Shown piece by piece: positions 9,097-18,402 of a stretch of 64,000 nucleotides of DNA (position 1 is the first letter of the stretch; each line of letters opens with the position of its first letter). A program made the position numbers and the translations under genes. Source of the DNA: an uncultured Alphaproteobacteria bacterium (GTDB taxonomy: Bacteria; Pseudomonadota; Alphaproteobacteria; Rhizobiales; Rhizobiaceae); contig CAKMZB010000006.1 in assembly GCA_929200315.1 (NCBI GenBank), forward strand, positions 62,001 through 126,000, read 5' to 3'. Under the pieces are notes generated by a model, which worked only from the letters and a program-made list of their open reading frames with translations, did no database searches and was not told the DNA's origin.

Positions 9097-10002
9097 CTAG
9101 CGAGAGCCAGCCGAATGGCTACCGGAATACGTCAGCAGATTCTGGAGCATATGGCTGTAAGCTCTCACCTCTCCTGATGCACAGATTTTCTCCAGTTTCT
9201 CGTCCGTGATCCAACCGCAACGCCAGGCGATTTCTTCCGGACTGGATATCAGCATTCCGGTTCGCTCCTGCATGACCTGAATATACTGGCTGGCCTCAAA
9301 CAGGCCCTCCGGTGTCCCGCCATCCAGCCACGCTATGCCGCGCCCAAGCTGAACAACCGACAATGCCCCTTCATCCAGATAGCGCTTGTTGATGTCAGTG
9401 ATCTCCAGCTCCCCGCGCGGTGACGGGGTCAGAGATTTTGCAATCTCGACAACCTGATCATCATAGCAATAGAAGCCCGGGACCGCGAGATTGGTCTTTG
9501 GATTGGCCGGTTTTTCCTCAATGTTCGTCGGCCTCCCTTCAGCATCCAATTCGACGACACCAAATGCGGATGGATCCTTTACCGGATAGCCCAATATGGT
9601 TGCACCACCGGCCTGACGGACAGCCGTTTGCAGGATCGTCGACAGATTGGAGCCGTGAATGATGTTGTCGCCCAAGACCAGGGTAACCGGGTGACCAGCA
9701 ATGAAGTTCTCAGCAAGCAAGAACGCCTCCGCGATGCCATTTGGCTTCTGCTGGATCGTGTATTGCAGCTCAATTCCCCACTGATCGCCATTTCCCAGCA
9801 CACGCTCAAAATGGGAGCGATCTTCCGGTCCGCAGACAACCAGAATATCCCTGATACCCGCGATCATAAAAAGGGACAGCGAGTAGTAGATCATCGGCTT
9901 GTCGAAGACCGGTAGCAGGTGCTTGTTGGTCGTTCTGGTTAGGGGATAGAGCCGTGAACCCAAGCCGCCACACAGCAAAATACCTTTTGGCTCGCGGTTC
10001 AT
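9097..10002 (-). CDS. rfbA: Glucose-1-phosphate thymidylyltransferase
   Basis: The 301-residue enzyme makes dTDP-glucose from glucose 1-phosphate and dTTP. The nucleotide-binding signature GGLGSRLYPLTRTTNKHLLPVFDKPM begins at about residue 10. VLGDNIIHGS, the EKPANPKTNLAVPGFYCYD segment and RGIAWLDGGTPEGLFEAS are all typical of RmlA. The ATG at 10002 is chosen because it gives the usual family N-terminus and lies 4 bases after the rfbB stop; the frame is open 26 codons further upstream within rfbB. With rfbB and the aminotransferase it forms the dTDP-4-amino-4,6-dideoxygalactose branch. No rfbC or rfbD is present, so rhamnose is not the evident product. Confidence 0.92.
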   Translation of the reverse strand: MNREPKGILLCGGLGSRLYPLTRTTNKHLLPVFDKPMIYYSLSLFMIAGIRDILVVCGPEDRSHFERVLGNGDQWGIELQYTIQQKPNGIAEAFLLAENFIAGHPVTLVLGDNIIHGSNLSTILQTAVRQAGGATILGYPVKDPSAFGVVELDAEGRPTNIEEKPANPKTNLAVPGFYCYDDQVVEIAKSLTPSPRGELEITDINKRYLDEGALSVVQLGRGIAWLDGGTPEGLFEASQYIQVMQERTGMLISSPEEIAWRCGWITDEKLEKICASGEVRAYSHMLQNLLTYSGSHSAGSR

Positions 10003-10006
10003 TGGT

Positions 10007-11014
10007 TCACCCGTTCTTCTTCGGTTCGCTCGTTCTTTGAGCCAATTGCCATTGGATCGTGTTCTCCAGCGCTTCGGCAAATGAGAAGCGCGGAGCCCAG
10101 CTCAAATCACCTTTCAACTTCGACCCATCCACCGCGTAGCGGAAGTCATGGCCAAGTCGATCCTCGACGAACGTTATCTGGCTCTCATAAGACACGCCAT
10201 CTGCGCGCGGCTTGAGCCGGTCGAGAATGCGGCAAATCTGGCCCGCTATCTCAAGGTTCGTCAGCTCCACCCCGCCGCCGATACAATATTGCACGCTGGC
10301 CGATGGGCTTTCGGCAATCCTGATCAGGGCCTCAACGTGGTCCTCCACGTAAAGCCAATCACGCACATTGAGTCCATTTCCGTAGATCGGAATTGGCGCG
10401 CCCGACAGAGCGGAACGGACAATCGTCGGGATGAGCTTTTCATCGTGCTGATAGGGACCAAAATTGTTCGAGCAGTTCGTGATGTGAACCGGGAGCCCAT
10501 AGGTCTTGTGCCAAGCGCGGACTAAATGGTCGGACGAAGCTTTGCTTGCGGAATAAGGGGAGTTGGGTCGGTATGGCGAGGTTTCGTCAAACTCGCCTTC
10601 TGCCCCCAAACTGCCAAACACCTCGTCTGTCGAAATATGGAGGAAGCGGAAGCTGGACTGAACGGACTGCGCCGCACCAGCAAGGTAGTTCCGCGCAGCG
10701 TCCAGCAGAACGCTGGTCCCCATAACATTGGTTGTGACGAATTCCTGGTAGCCGGCGATCGAGCGGTCGACATGGCTCTCGGCGGCCAGGTGAAAGACAA
10801 GCTCCGGCCGAAAATCCAAAAAAGCCTTTGCCACGGCGGCGCTGTCGCAAATGTCGACCTTTTCCAACCGGTGGCTTGACGCAGCCGGGAGGTGCTCCGG
10901 GCTGGCGGCATAGGTGCACTTGTCGAGTGTGAGCACATCGTGGCCTGCCGCTACCAGCTTCTCCACCAGCGTGAGGCCAATAAATCCCGCTCCACCCGTT
11001 ACCAATATTCTCAT
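10007..11014 (-). CDS. rfbB: dTDP-glucose 4,6-dehydratase
   Basis: A 335-residue short-chain dehydrogenase of extended type that converts dTDP-glucose to dTDP-4-keto-6-deoxyglucose. Visible motifs are the NAD-binding GGAGFIG at residue 7, HLAAESHVDRSI near 80, the active-site STDEVFGSL (about 128-136), the catalytic YSASKASSDHLVRAW (about 154-168) and NNFGPYQHDEKLIP. It lies directly upstream of rfbA with a 4-base gap. Length and motifs are complete. Confidence 0.93.
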   Translation of the reverse strand: MRILVTGGAGFIGLTLVEKLVAAGHDVLTLDKCTYAASPEHLPAASSHRLEKVDICDSAAVAKAFLDFRPELVFHLAAESHVDRSIAGYQEFVTTNVMGTSVLLDAARNYLAGAAQSVQSSFRFLHISTDEVFGSLGAEGEFDETSPYRPNSPYSASKASSDHLVRAWHKTYGLPVHITNCSNNFGPYQHDEKLIPTIVRSALSGAPIPIYGNGLNVRDWLYVEDHVEALIRIAESPSASVQYCIGGGVELTNLEIAGQICRILDRLKPRADGVSYESQITFVEDRLGHDFRYAVDGSKLKGDLSWAPRFSFAEALENTIQWQLAQRTSEPKKNG

Positions 11015-11092
11015 GACGCCATCACCTGGCTACGCAACTGATGCTTTTCCGCTATGGGCGAAGGGTCGTTGGCGAGGCTAACCAAATTCAAA

Positions 11093-12232
11093 TCACCGAG
11101 CATGTTCATTCAAAACCTCATCCAGTGCATGCAGGACCGTATCAACTTCAACGTCCGTCAGATCAGCATAAATCGGCAAACGCAAAAGCTGCGAGCCTGC
11201 GCGGTCCGTATGGATCATCGAACTCCCGGCACGCCCAAATTTACGCCCCGCTGTTGAGGAATGCAGCGGAACGTAATGGGACGTCGTCTGAACACCTTTT
11301 TCCAACAAATCGCGCATCACCGCTTCCCGATCAAAGCGATCGTCCAGCACGCAGCACGCTATGTGACCGTTGATCTGGCAATGTTGCGGCACCGTTTGCA
11401 ACGCAAGCCACCCGCGGCTCTCAAAGTCTTTCAGCCCGGCACGATAGTGATCCAGAATTTCAACGCGCCGCTTTGTAATCGTATCAAGATGAGAGAATTG
11501 AGCGTTCAGGAAAGCACATACGATCTCCGCCGCAAGGAACGAGGAGCCCACATCAACCCAGGAGTACTTATCGACTTGACCAGCGATGAATTCGGCCCTG
11601 TTGGTTCCTTTTTCACGGATGATCTGGGCCCGCGCATGCCAATCATCGTGCTTGGTTGTGAAAGCACCCGCCTCGCCGGCGACGATGTTCTTCGTTTCGT
11701 GAAAGCTGAAGGCCGCCATATCGCCGAGAGTTCCGGCAGGTTGGCCATTGTAGAATGACCCTAGCGCCTGCGCCGCATCCTCTATCACCACCAGCTTGTT
11801 CTTGTGCGCGATCTCGCAGATCTCACTCATGTCACATACCAAGCCCGCGTAATGAACCGGAAGAATACCCCTCGTTTTTGGTGTAACCGCCCTCTCCACC
11901 ATGGAAGGATCGACGTTCAGTGTACCTGGAAGAATGTCGACAAAGACCGGGACACCACCACGCAAGACCACCGCATTTGCCGTGGAGCTGAACGTGTAAG
12001 ACGGCATGATCACCTCATCTCCAGGCTGGAAGTCTGCCACAATGCAGGCCAGCTCAAGCGCGGCGGTTCCACTGGGGACAACAAGGCTGGGCTGGTCGGA
12101 CAGCCATTTGGAAAGCTGCGTCTCGCAGCCTTTCGAATAAGCACGGTCACCAGAAAGCTGACGGCTCTTCAGAGCAGCGGAAATGTTATCGATTTCGCTG
12201 CCGACTAGATGAGGAACATTAAATGGGATCAT
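11093..12232 (-). CDS. wecE: dTDP-4-amino-4,6-dideoxygalactose transaminase
   Basis: A 379-residue PLP-dependent DegT/DnrJ/EryC1 aminotransferase, close in length to E. coli WecE. It starts MIPFNVPHLVGSEIDNI and carries PSGTAALELA, EDAAQALGS and the PLP lysine in AFSFHETKNIVAGEAGA (about residue 180). The SFHETKN active-site context is characteristic of WecE/RffA rather than of perosamine-type enzymes, and supports conversion of dTDP-4-keto-6-deoxyglucose to dTDP-Fuc4N with glutamate. The ATG at 12232 is used; the frame continues upstream for 45 codons with atypical sequence. The hexapeptide acyltransferase further along the locus could finish the sugar. Confidence 0.85.
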   Translation of the reverse strand: MIPFNVPHLVGSEIDNISAALKSRQLSGDRAYSKGCETQLSKWLSDQPSLVVPSGTAALELACIVADFQPGDEVIMPSYTFSSTANAVVLRGGVPVFVDILPGTLNVDPSMVERAVTPKTRGILPVHYAGLVCDMSEICEIAHKNKLVVIEDAAQALGSFYNGQPAGTLGDMAAFSFHETKNIVAGEAGAFTTKHDDWHARAQIIREKGTNRAEFIAGQVDKYSWVDVGSSFLAAEIVCAFLNAQFSHLDTITKRRVEILDHYRAGLKDFESRGWLALQTVPQHCQINGHIACCVLDDRFDREAVMRDLLEKGVQTTSHYVPLHSSTAGRKFGRAGSSMIHTDRAGSQLLRLPIYADLTDVEVDTVLHALDEVLNEHAR

Positions 12233-12425
12233 GGCCGCATCGCGGGAAACCGGTTGGCCTCGTTTGGAGCCCCAATTTCTTGGTGGCTGATCGTCGATAT
12301 AGCGAGGCCGACACCTCGTCCCGCTTGCTGTGAACCTACACGCTGCAACCGAACGATTGCAAGGCAACAGAAGGCCGTTGGCGCGTCGCTAAACCCGCCT
12401 GCACCAAAGACCATTGCCATGCTGT

Positions 12426-13134
12426 TCAGCGAAAAATGTCCAACAGCGAAAAATGCACCCAGCGAGCATGTCCCTTAAGTTTCACAACCTCGGCCGCACC
12501 TTCGGCGACATCACTTTGACCGCAACGAAGCGCATTCCTGGCGGGTGGCTTGCGCCGTGAAGTGTCTCGCTCCTGTATCTGCTTCATTGATCTATCCAGA
12601 TATTGGCGCCCACCTGGATCGAGATCAGAGACAACAGTCTCAAACATCATCTGAGCAAACGCGGCGTCCCCTCCGGGCAAGGGATACCAGGTTTGATACG
12701 CAAACGGCAGATGCCTCCTGAGTGGCAGCCCATAAGACAACTTCGCCGCAAGGTCGAAATCAGCGACTACATAACGGCAAGGGTTCGCCTTGATCCTCTC
12801 AATATCGCTGTCAGTTATTGAAGCGCTGATGAAGGACTTCCATGACAGGGTAAGGGGGTTGAAGTTGGTCACCTGCATCGCCAGGGCCAGTATGACGAGG
12901 CAGAATGAAATGATCGATATTGGAAAAACCCGAGCCGACAAGCGCCTTAGAAGCTCAAAGCTCAGCACCAGGAAAATACCGAATACATCTCTGATCGTAT
13001 AAGAAACAGGAAGCGTGAGATAGGTTTCTTCGTCAAGGCGTTGACGAAGAGAAACGGTTCCTGATGTGTCAACATATAGATGACCGGAACAATATGATCA
13101 CGACAACACAGATCGCGATGCCCAACAAAATCCA
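12426..13134 (-). pseudogene. Probable remnant of a polytopic membrane protein gene
   Basis: The minus strand shows membrane-protein-like sequence split between frames. From 13134 one frame reads WILLGIAICVVVIILFRSS, a typical transmembrane helix, then stops at 13069. A second frame is open from 13097 to 12426 and encodes a charged loop, a hydrophobic segment (VFPISIISFCLVILALAMQV) and a soluble tail of about 140 residues with YVVADFDLAAKLSYGLPLRR. No start with a ribosome binding site joins them and no N-terminal part is visible upstream. The simplest reading is a 5'-truncated, frameshifted gene from the polysaccharide locus. A sequencing error, or a functional 180-residue protein from the GTG at 12968, cannot be excluded. 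Confidence 0.4.
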
Positions 13135-13288
13135 TCAGGCATGCTTTTGGGAGACTGAAATCATACGCATGGGAAGCCGAGCACGATGTCGGGAATTCCG
13201 ACCCTGGATGCGTATTTTCTAGCACAAATCCTGCAGGATGCTCCACTGGACTCTCACTCACCCCGGCAATCTCCGGGCGCGTGGTGCG

Positions 13289-15352
13289 CTAGTAGCCCAT
13301 CAAATCCGACTCCCGGAACGCCATACGACCCCTGGCGGCCTTCCCGGTGATTGTCTTCAGGAGGTGGTTCATGGTGGTGCGATCATTGTCAAACCCACCA
13401 TGGGTTTCGGCGCGTGTGGGGACACCCCTCCTACCAGATGTGTGTATATCGTGGTTCGGGTGCCGATCATGGGTCATAAAATGTGCATCGAAATACCTTT
13501 CCATTCCCAAAATTGGGCTCGGCCCCTCGTCCGGCTTCGTGTCGAATGCGCGTGAGACCAGGTAGAGCAGAGACTTGCCATAAGCGATGGTCACCTTGTC
13601 GTCTTGCTCTTGTTTATCGTTCAAATTGAATTGCTGCAGCGAACCCAGAAAGCCCTCCTCCAAAGCCGGGCGGTAATGCTTCTCAAAGAACGTTGTCGTG
13701 CAAGCGGGCGCCATAAGGGTGAAGCTGGCTGGCCTAAGGTTATCCGGCAAGAGAGACTTACGCCGCCGGATCATCTCGCCTAGCAAGATTGACCCCGCAG
13801 AATGACCGGCGAAATGAAACTGCGCCCCAGGCCATAGCTTCTGCAAACCGGAAAACAGGTCTTTGAGACCCCTACCACTGGCCGAGCGCGGTGCCATACA
13901 TTTGGCGGCGCCGCTCTTCATCTCACTCCAGATCTTGCGGCCAAGCCCCCGGCTGGCTCGCTCAAAACGCAGATCGAAACCGTCTCGGAGACCGCCAACC
14001 ATTTCGTGGTCTTCGCCATGCCGAAAACCGAGCAGATCGAAGACCTCGCTCAGAATACCCGTGTCCCACATTAGGTGGATCGGATAGATGCCATTGCGCA
14101 GAAAAACCGGCTTCATCGCCCGGATGCGACGGGCAGACGCTTTGGGCCCGTTCAGCCCGCCATGGGCGTAGATCAGGACGTGTTTCATCTTCTTCTTAGG
14201 GTCATTGTTGGCGAGGTCGGCGGCGTTTTCCACCATCTCCTCAATGGTCTTTTTGGTGGTGGGGTAGCGGCCGAGAGACACGAGCCTGCCATCGTCCATG
14301 TGGACATGGTGGTGCTTAACCTCATATCCGCGCGGAGACGCGGCGATAGGAGCATCAGCGATCGACCTGCGGCTGTCACTGGAGACAGATACGACACCAA
14401 AGGCGCGCGGAGTTGGCGCAGCAAGCCTAAGCACCCAGGCATCGACGATGTTTTGCGCCCAATCCTCGTAGGACCAATGGCCGACGCCTGGCGTTCCAAG
14501 ATAACCACCCCAGTCCTCGCCCCATGAATTCTGGACGATGAAGCCATCAGCATCGTAGCCGATGATTGCAAAGGCGTGGCCGCCCTCCCGCTTGCCACTT
14601 GGTTTGATCTTCCCTCTTACGGGTTTTTTCCAACCCGTATGGGTCAAGGCGGACACTGCAAGCGCGCCAACTTCGTTGAGTGCCGCATGGTAGTCTATGA
14701 TGTTCGGGCGCAGCCTATAGTAAGCTCCCAAGCCAATCGACTTGGCTTTCTCTGCCTGCTCCTTACTCAGCCACCAGCCGTCGTGGCCAACGGAAAGCTC
14801 CTTGAATGGTGCCGTCGTCTCATCACACACGCCGTTGTGGAAGAAGCCCTTGATAGCGCCACGCAGGCTCGACCAGCCGTAAAGCTCCCCCTCCCATTCG
14901 TCGTGGAATTTGGCCATTTCAAACAACATACGCGGACTGACACCGCCGCTTGACAGCTTTTCGTGGTGCAGTTGCAGATTAATAACCGCGGCCAGGGCGA
15001 ACCCGGTGCAGGCCCCATCGCTGAGCTGGTTGCGGACAATCAGATCTCCTGTAGGGGCAAGATATTCAGGCGGTAACTCTATGAGCGAAGGTTCATAAAT
15101 GCGATCGCGCAGATCAGGGAAGTCCGCAATGACCGAGACGCGCCGCTCGATCCCGTCGACTTCGATTGTTTTATCAATGGCCACAAATACACCTATAGGT
15201 TGTATTTTGACATTCTTATCCAAAAAGTAGTTCTTCGCAAATCTACTCTCATCTTCTGCCCCTCTAGCCAAAATTCTCTCTATCCGGTCGCCGCTTAAAA
15301 AATGTCGCACTTGTGCGGGTTTCTCTTGTGTCGAACCTGCGTTCCACTGCAT
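13289..15352 (-). CDS. Papain-like C1 cysteine protease fused to alpha/beta hydrolase
   Basis: This 687-residue protein has an N-terminal papain-fold peptidase (about residues 75-310). The oxyanion glutamine and nucleophile are Q109 and C115 in NQLSDGACTGFAL, six residues apart as in papain; the catalytic histidine is H259 in EGGHAFAIIGY and the asparagine N275 in VQNSWGEDWGGYLG. After a linker comes an alpha/beta-hydrolase domain with HVLIYAHGGLNG (about 390) and the nucleophile elbow GHSAGS at S518. No signal peptide is visible, so it is probably cytosolic unless secreted by another route. The ATG at 15352 is only 9 bases from the divergent FNR-type gene; longer upstream frames would run through that gene. 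The biological role is unknown. Confidence 0.8.
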   Translation of the reverse strand: MQWNAGSTQEKPAQVRHFLSGDRIERILARGAEDESRFAKNYFLDKNVKIQPIGVFVAIDKTIEVDGIERRVSVIADFPDLRDRIYEPSLIELPPEYLAPTGDLIVRNQLSDGACTGFALAAVINLQLHHEKLSSGGVSPRMLFEMAKFHDEWEGELYGWSSLRGAIKGFFHNGVCDETTAPFKELSVGHDGWWLSKEQAEKAKSIGLGAYYRLRPNIIDYHAALNEVGALAVSALTHTGWKKPVRGKIKPSGKREGGHAFAIIGYDADGFIVQNSWGEDWGGYLGTPGVGHWSYEDWAQNIVDAWVLRLAAPTPRAFGVVSVSSDSRRSIADAPIAASPRGYEVKHHHVHMDDGRLVSLGRYPTTKKTIEEMVENAADLANNDPKKKMKHVLIYAHGGLNGPKASARRIRAMKPVFLRNGIYPIHLMWDTGILSEVFDLLGFRHGEDHEMVGGLRDGFDLRFERASRGLGRKIWSEMKSGAAKCMAPRSASGRGLKDLFSGLQKLWPGAQFHFAGHSAGSILLGEMIRRRKSLLPDNLRPASFTLMAPACTTTFFEKHYRPALEEGFLGSLQQFNLNDKQEQDDKVTIAYGKSLLYLVSRAFDTKPDEGPSPILGMERYFDAHFMTHDRHPNHDIHTSGRRGVPTRAETHGGFDNDRTTMNHLLKTITGKAARGRMAFRESDLMGY

Positions 15353-15361
15353 CGTTGAGAC

Positions 15362-16108
15362 ATGGGTAAAGACCGCAAAGAACGGGTGGACATACACAAT
15401 TCCGATGTGCCGGTTCTGTGCCGTTCCTGCGAGGCGCGACATCAGGGGGTATGCGCGGTTCTGGCACCAGATCAATTGCAGCGTCTGAGCCGCCAATCCA
15501 CCAAAAGCGTCCATGCGCCCAAAAGCGACCTGCACACCCAACTCACCTCTCAGGAGCGGTATGCCAACGTCCTGAGTGGAGTGGTGAAACTCACCAAGAC
15601 CGCCCGCGATGGCCGCCAGCAAATCGTTGGCCTGCAATTTGCACCGGATTTTCTTGGTCGGGATCAGTCGCCGGGCAGCGATACGGAAGCCACTGCCTCC
15701 ACAAATGTGCGCCTCTGCTCCTTCCCAGCATCAGCCCTCGACGAACTCGTTGCCGAAACGCCGGAGCTGGAGCGCCGCATCCACCAGCAAACCGTTGCAG
15801 AATTGGACGAGGCGCGGGACTGGCTCTTTGCTCTTGGGCGCAAGACGGCACCGGAAAAGGTGGCGAGCTTCCTTCTTCTCATTGCAACACACGCAAACCC
15901 TGATCGGGACGAAGAAGAGGGGTTTGAATTGGAACTGCCGCTGAAACGCGCAGAGATGGCGGATTTCCTCGGTCTCACCATCGAAACGGTAAGTCGGCAG
16001 ATGACCAATCTGCGAAGCCGCGGGGTGATTGATGTAATCGACCGCGGGCGTATTCAGGTAGAAAGTCTTGCAGTTTTGCGCTCAGAGGCGCACGTCGACG
16101 CGGGCTAG
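15362..16108 (+). CDS. FNR-type (FnrN/FixK-like) oxygen-responsive regulator
   Basis: A 248-residue Crp/Fnr family regulator. The N-terminal cysteines C20, C23 and C31 (CRSCEARHQGVC) plus C119 (NVRLCSF) match the four ligands of the oxygen-labile [4Fe-4S] cluster of FNR/FnrN. The cNMP-like sensory domain spans about residues 35-150. The C-terminal helix-turn-helix has the recognition helix TIETVSRQMTNLRSRG (about 208-223), whose E..SR residues are those known to read TTGAT half-sites. A perfect TTGAT-N4-ATCAA site lies upstream of ccoN, making that cluster the obvious target under low oxygen. The gene ends overlapping the convergent hemerythrin gene by 4 bases. Confidence 0.9.
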   Translation: MGKDRKERVDIHNSDVPVLCRSCEARHQGVCAVLAPDQLQRLSRQSTKSVHAPKSDLHTQLTSQERYANVLSGVVKLTKTARDGRQQIVGLQFAPDFLGRDQSPGSDTEATASTNVRLCSFPASALDELVAETPELERRIHQQTVAELDEARDWLFALGRKTAPEKVASFLLLIATHANPDRDEEEGFELELPLKRAEMADFLGLTIETVSRQMTNLRSRGVIDVIDRGRIQVESLAVLRSEAHVDAG

Positions 16109-16608
16109 CCAAACCTTGTTTCAGACCGATTGTTTTGGCTGGCGGGTTTTGTGCGCAACATCGGCAGGAAGTGATCGGCCTCATAGGCCATGTGCCGTCG
16201 TAGCCCGCTGAAAAAGCCGCGCAGCATCCAGGAGAATTTGGCGACGTTTTCAACCTTCTCCCCTCGCCCGATGCGGCCAAGAGCAAGACTCAGCTCTTCG
16301 GCAAAGTCCTCATCCTCCCAGTGCTGGTAGCGCAGCCGCTCCAGACCTGAATGTACGTCTTTGTTGAGCGCCCGTTGCTCCAGAATTGGGAAGAACTGGT
16401 TCTCCTCAAAGTCATGAGCCTTCTTCACCACCGGGTAAATGTCCCGTGCCAGAACGAGGCATTCCTGCAGATCAACATTGTCGGGCAAGTTGTCTGCGAT
16501 GGCCTCAAGGCGTTCACACAGGTTCTGCAGCGACAGGTGATGGGCTTTCATCTCCATTGCGACAAGTGTGTCAGACATCTGATTATCCACATGAATTTCC
16601 CAAATCAT
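16105..16608 (-). CDS. Hemerythrin domain protein
   Basis: A 167-residue all-helical protein with a hemerythrin HHE pattern: MKAHHLSLQNLCERL, ARDIYPVVKKAHDFEENQFFPIL (HxxxE with two acidic residues), and near the end FSGLRRHMAYEADHFLPML. These supply the histidine and acidic ligands of a di-iron site. Bacterial hemerythrins of this type are tied to oxygen, NO or iron sensing and storage, consistent with its place between an FNR-type regulator and the cbb3 oxidase genes. ATG at 16608 is preferred because GGGAG lies 8 bases upstream; further starts at 16623 (ATG) and 16635 (TTG) are in frame. It could share the FNR box at 16664-16677. Confidence 0.8.
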   Translation of the reverse strand: MIWEIHVDNQMSDTLVAMEMKAHHLSLQNLCERLEAIADNLPDNVDLQECLVLARDIYPVVKKAHDFEENQFFPILEQRALNKDVHSGLERLRYQHWEDEDFAEELSLALGRIGRGEKVENVAKFSWMLRGFFSGLRRHMAYEADHFLPMLRTKPASQNNRSETRFG

Positions 16609-16663
16609 GAGCCACACTCCCATGGCCTGCTTCAAACAATGGGGCAGCTTGCGGAAATCTTTC

Positions 16664-16677
16664 TTGATTCAGATCAA
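16664..16677. promoter_or_regulatory. FNR/FixK box (anaerobox)
   Basis: TTGATTCAGATCAA is a perfect match to the palindrome TTGAT-N4-ATCAA bound by FNR-type regulators. It lies about 80 bases upstream of the ccoN start. If it were centred at -41.5, transcription would begin near 16712, leaving a leader of about 45 bases. It is also 56 bases upstream of the hemerythrin ATG on the other strand. Confidence 0.9.
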
Positions 16678-16756
16678 CAAAGGCGACGGAGTGCTGGTGC
16701 AGTCTGACCAGGCCAAGACACGGCGTCGTTTTTGCTGAGCCGTTGCCGGAGGGGAA

Positions 16757-18391
16757 TTGATGAAGTTTGGAACCGAAGTCCTGCTGTTAGCGGCAGCAAC
16801 CTTGCTGGCATTCGTTGCTGCGGGATTTGCCTCTGATGACCTATTTGCGGCCCATGCTTGGGTCCTGTTTGCCGTGTTCGCGCTGGCAACTGTCTTCATG
16901 ATGCGCAAGGTCGAGTTTTCAACGCCCGGAGGCGCGAAAGTCGAAGCCGACAAGTCCGGCTATGTTGACGACGTCGTGCGCTACGGTGTCATTGCAACCC
17001 TGTTCTGGGGGGTCGTCGGCTTTCTCGTCGGTGTCATCATCGCCGCGCAGCTCGCCTGGCCGGTTCTCAACATTGAACCCTGGTTCAACTTTGGGCGCTT
17101 GCGCCCGCTTCACACCTCAGCGGTGATCTTCGCCTTTGGCGGCAACGCGCTGATCTGCACATCTCTCTACGTCGTCCAGCGCACCAGTCGCGCGCGGCTG
17201 TTTGGTGAGAAGGCCGCTTGGTTCGTCTTCTGGGGCTATCAGCTCTTCATCGTCCTAGCGGCCACCGGCTACCTGCTCGGCATCACCCAATCGAGAGAAT
17301 ATGCTGAGCCGGAATGGTACGTTGACCTTTGGTTGACCATCGTCTGGGTCGTTTATCTGATCGTCTTCCTGGGCACGATCATCAAACGCAAAGAGCCGCA
17401 TATCTATGTGGCGAACTGGTTCTTCCTCGCCTTCATCGTCACCGTCGCGATGCTGCACATCGTCAACAACCTGGCGATCCCGGTCTCTCTTCTGGGAGCA
17501 AAAAGCTACTCCGCCTTTGCCGGGGTGCAGGACGCACTGACCCAGTGGTGGTATGGCCATAACGCGGTGGGCTTCTTCCTCACCGCCGGGTTCCTCGGCA
17601 TGATGTATTACTTCGTGCCGAAACAGGCCAACCGACCGGTCTATTCTTACCGGCTCTCCATCGTCCATTTCTGGTCACTGATCTTCCTCTACATCTGGGC
17701 CGGACCGCACCACTTGCATTATACGGCGCTGCCCGACTGGGCGCAGACGCTGGGCATGGTGTTTTCAATCATGCTGTGGATGCCGTCCTGGGGCGGCATG
17801 ATCAACGGTCTGATGACCTTGCAAGGGGCATGGGACAAGCTGCGCACAGATCCTGTGCTGCGCATGTTTGTCATCTCACTCGCCTTCTACGGCATGTCGA
17901 CCTTCGAGGGGCCGATGATGTCCATCAAGACGATCAACTCCCTGTCCCACTACACCGACTGGACCATTGGTCACGTCCATTCCGGCGCTCTTGGCTGGAA
18001 CGGCATGATCACCTTTGGCGCGCTCTACTATCTGGTGCCCAAATTGTGGAACCGCGAGCGGCTTTATTCGCTGCGGCTCGTCAACTGGCACCTGTGGCTC
18101 GCTACGATCGGCATCGTTGTTTACGCCGCCGTTATGTGGGTTGCCGGTATCACCCAGGGCCTGATGTGGCGCGAGTATGATGACCAGGGCTTCCTCGTGA
18201 ACTCGTTCATCGAGACCGTCTCGGCCATCCATCCTGAATACGTGATGCGGATGGTGGGCGGACTGATCTACCTGACCGGTGCATTGGTGATGAGCTACAA
18301 CATAATCCGCACGATCCGCGGTGACGTGCGCGACGAAGCCCCCATGGGCGGCAGTGTCGGCACCGCACCCAAAATCGCTACGGCTAACTAG
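16757..18391 (+). CDS. ccoN: cbb3-type cytochrome c oxidase subunit I
   Basis: The 544-residue catalytic subunit of the high-affinity cbb3 oxidase, with about 14 transmembrane helices (the first two, residues 7-55, are an N-terminal extension). Heme and CuB histidines are visible in [50 protein letters not shown] and [13 protein letters not shown]. It reduces oxygen to water and pumps protons across the inner membrane. GGAGGGG lies 6 bases before the ATG. It heads the ccoNOQP-GHIS array, with an FNR box upstream. Confidence 0.96.
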   Translation: MMKFGTEVLLLAAATLLAFVAAGFASDDLFAAHAWVLFAVFALATVFMMRKVEFSTPGGAKVEADKSGYVDDVVRYGVIATLFWGVVGFLVGVIIAAQLAWPVLNIEPWFNFGRLRPLHTSAVIFAFGGNALICTSLYVVQRTSRARLFGEKAAWFVFWGYQLFIVLAATGYLLGITQSREYAEPEWYVDLWLTIVWVVYLIVFLGTIIKRKEPHIYVANWFFLAFIVTVAMLHIVNNLAIPVSLLGAKSYSAFAGVQDALTQWWYGHNAVGFFLTAGFLGMMYYFVPKQANRPVYSYRLSIVHFWSLIFLYIWAGPHHLHYTALPDWAQTLGMVFSIMLWMPSWGGMINGLMTLQGAWDKLRTDPVLRMFVISLAFYGMSTFEGPMMSIKTINSLSHYTDWTIGHVHSGALGWNGMITFGALYYLVPKLWNRERLYSLRLVNWHLWLATIGIVVYAAVMWVAGITQGLMWREYDDQGFLVNSFIETVSAIHPEYVMRMVGGLIYLTGALVMSYNIIRTIRGDVRDEAPMGGSVGTAPKIATAN

Positions 18392-18402
18392 GAGGGCGCG
18401 TC

